Of a stretch of 64,000 nucleotides of DNA, positions 20,885 through 64,000 are shown one piece after another (the first letter of the stretch is position 1; each line of letters starts with the position of its first letter). The notes beneath the pieces are model-generated. The model worked only from the letters and a program-made list of their open reading frames with translations, had not been told where the DNA came from and made no database searches. The position numbers and the translations under genes were made by a program. Source of the DNA: Ophiodon elongatus (Eukaryota; Chordata; Actinopteri; Perciformes; Hexagrammidae); NCBI GenBank assembly GCA_016806645.1, contig JACSYO010001854.1:646001-710000 (forward strand), written 5' to 3'.

Positions 20885-21750
20885 TCAGGAATCACCTCAC
20901 GCAGCTTTAATTTGAGGACTTCTTTTGCAAAACCTTTCAGTTCAGTGATCTGCTAAAAATAATGAAGGATTAGCTCCAGTATACTGGCAGTAAAGGTAAC
21001 ACAATCATAGGAAAATATCTCTGACTTTTTATTCCACTGGCATGTAAAATATTGCCCCGTGTTAAATATAGATTTCAGTAGCATGCTCAAAGTCAATTGC
21101 AGAAACAACAATTTAACTATTTCTGTCTCAGTAGTTTTTGCCCGTATATACAAAAAGCATCAATAACACCAAGAAAAGTACATGATCTGATAAAGTTTGG
21201 TTCTGTTGGCTACAGAAAGGCATGTCTGCAGATGAGTCACCGCCATCGCTTTTTAAAAAAAGTCATCTTGCGAATCGTCACTTCTTAAATATCACTCAAA
21301 CGTTTCTGTATAAAATGTGCTTCCTTCTATGAAAACGGTAAAAACAGCTACAGTGGTAGAAAATGGCTCGTGTTCTCCGTTTTCTGGATGCTTTGGTTAA
21401 AACTGTCCCTTTTCCTTCCGTTCAGAACAATCTGCGGTGAAAGTACAAAAATTTAAATATTCTGTAGGTATTAAAATAGGGTGGTGAACGTGTTTGGTGG
21501 GGACGATCGACGGCAGAACTACATTTAAAAATGACAAAACCTTTTTAAACGAACCAGTGACTATATGGCTTCTTTTTTTTCTCTTCATAACTGTGGAACT
21601 CCACAAACAATAAATATATTTTCAAATACACCAATACAATTTTGAGATGAGGCCTTCAGACGTGGTGGGCGGGGCTTCTTTTTTGTGAAAGGAAGAAGTA
21701 AGTGTCTTTGAACCTGCACATGAACACTGTTCAGGAAACAGACTATCCAT

Positions 21751-22126
21751 GGCCGTTGGGATCATTGGGCAGGAGCCGTTGGGTTCATTGGGCGGGGGGC
21801 CGTTGGGTTCATTGGGCAGGGGGCCGTTGGGTTGATGTGGACGGGGTCCGTTGGGTTCATTGGGCTGGGGGGCCGTTGGGTTCATTGGGCTGGGGGGCCG
21901 TTGGGTTCATTGGGCTGGGGGGCCGTTGGGTTCATTGGGCGGGGGCCGTTGGGTTCATTGGACGGGGGGCCGTTGGGTTCATTGGGCTGGGGGGCCGTTG
22001 GGTTCATTGAGCAGGGGGCCGTTGGGTTGATGTGGACGGGGGTCCGTTGGGTTCATTGGGCTGGGGGGCCGTTGGGTTCATTGGGCTGGGGGGCCGTTGG
22101 GTTCATTGGGCGGGGGTCCGTTGGGT

Positions 22127-22150
<24 letters not shown>
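21751..22150 (-). repeat. 25-bp minisatellite that includes the KASH stop codon
   Basis: About 16 copies of a 24-26 bp unit with core ccgttgggttcattgggc (+ strand). The array merges into the coding end of the KASH exon: the last codons Asn-Gly-Pro-Pro-Pro and the stop context are a diverged unit. Minus-strand translation of units gives NEPNGPPP. A variant unit with gttgatgtggac occurs twice, eight units apart (21,826 and 22,021), which points to block duplication inside the array. Confidence 0.95.
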
Positions 22151-63540
<41,390 letters not shown>

Positions 63541-64000
63541 CTGGAGGAGGATCGTGGATTAAAGAGTGTGCGACTGTACAGCCTCGTGAAATAGTCACGA
63601 AATAAAATCTACTGGAGCCTCGTTAGTGTGGAGACACAAAGTAAACGCAGCCACGTGACTAAGCACCTGTCAGAGCAAGAGACGCACTTTATAATATCCA
63701 ACAAGACCACTGACAGGGGGGAGGGGGGGTCGGGTGGGGTCCAACAAACAGGGCTTATAACCAGAACACCATGTTGTGGTTTTATGGAGGTTGTTTTTTT
63801 TTAGTAAATCTAACTGTTGTTTAAAACGTAATGTCGTCCCCGAAAAAAGGACGTGTCAAGGGACACGAACAATACAGTAAATCTGTGTTTCTGTACGCAA
63901 AACCAACAGATGGCACTTTGTGACTATTTCACGAACTTCTGTGAGACTGTGGTGGACTGTGTGTGTGTCGTTAGTGTGTGTCGTTCGTGTGTGTGTCGTT
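63541..64000 (-). other. syne2 intron upstream of window-exon 1 (part)
   Basis: No exon seen up to the window edge. A tgtgtcgttagtg repeat begins at about 63,960. Confidence 0.6.

Larger units (their letters stand above)
20170..20990. repeat. Direct duplication of syne2 downstream region, copy 2
   Basis: Partner of 17,745-18,395 in the same orientation. It contains about 240 bp (roughly 20,400-20,640) absent from copy 1. It lies in the presumed syne2 3' UTR. Confidence 0.85.
20160..22126 (-). other. syne2: Probable syne2 3' UTR
   Basis: Non-coding on the minus strand after the KASH stop codon. It starts with about 375 bp of minisatellite and then AT-rich unique sequence. Its end is inferred from a minus-strand AATAAA at 20,180-20,185. 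No ORF with coding character was seen. Confidence 0.4.

Overview
The window is vertebrate genomic DNA and almost certainly from a teleost fish. The coding exons are split by many introns with GT-AG borders. The introns are crowded with CA/GT, TA and CT microsatellites and with long minisatellites. The two genes recognised are the ones that lie tail to tail in vertebrate genomes: an estrogen receptor beta gene (esr2) on the + strand and the nesprin-2 gene (syne2) on the - strand. I could not decide which teleost paralogue (a or b) either one is, nor the species.

Left part (1 to about 17,000, + strand): the 3' half of esr2. Six coding exons (numbered 4 to 9 by comparison with other ESR genes) run from the hinge through the complete ligand-binding domain to a long F domain. 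The exon lengths 139, 134 and 184 bp are those expected for ESR exons 5, 6 and 7. The six exons join in one frame: 416 codons and a stop at 15313-15315. The exons for the N-terminus and the zinc fingers lie to the left of the window.

Middle part (about 17,000 to 22,126): the convergent intergenic region and presumed 3' UTRs. It holds a diverged direct duplication (about 17,745-18,395 and 20,170-20,990), a decayed second copy of the nesprin KASH exon (about 18,629-18,726) interrupted by a dispersed repeat, and CTCF-type motifs.

Right part (22,127 to 64,000, - strand): the 3' part of syne2. I traced 29 consecutive coding exons from 63,540 down to the stop codon at 22,127-22,129. All phases agree; together they give 1,556 complete codons and a stop, after one leading base of a split codon. 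They encode the C-terminal spectrin-like repeats, an acidic linker with lysine and glutamate runs, and the KASH domain (membrane segment plus a lumenal tail ending PPPT). PPPT marks nesprin-2 rather than nesprin-1 (PPPL). Exons further 5' lie to the right of the window.

The most unusual features are: (1) a 16-copy minisatellite that begins in the last codons and stop codon of the KASH domain and extends into the 3' UTR; (2) the pseudo-KASH exon 3.6 kb downstream; (3) an interspersed repeat carrying paired CTCF-like motifs, with two inverted copies around esr2 exons 4-8; (4) several perfect hairpins and promoter-motif-rich tandem arrays in syne2 introns. No CRISPR, tRNA, rRNA, viral or complete autonomous transposon gene was recognised.
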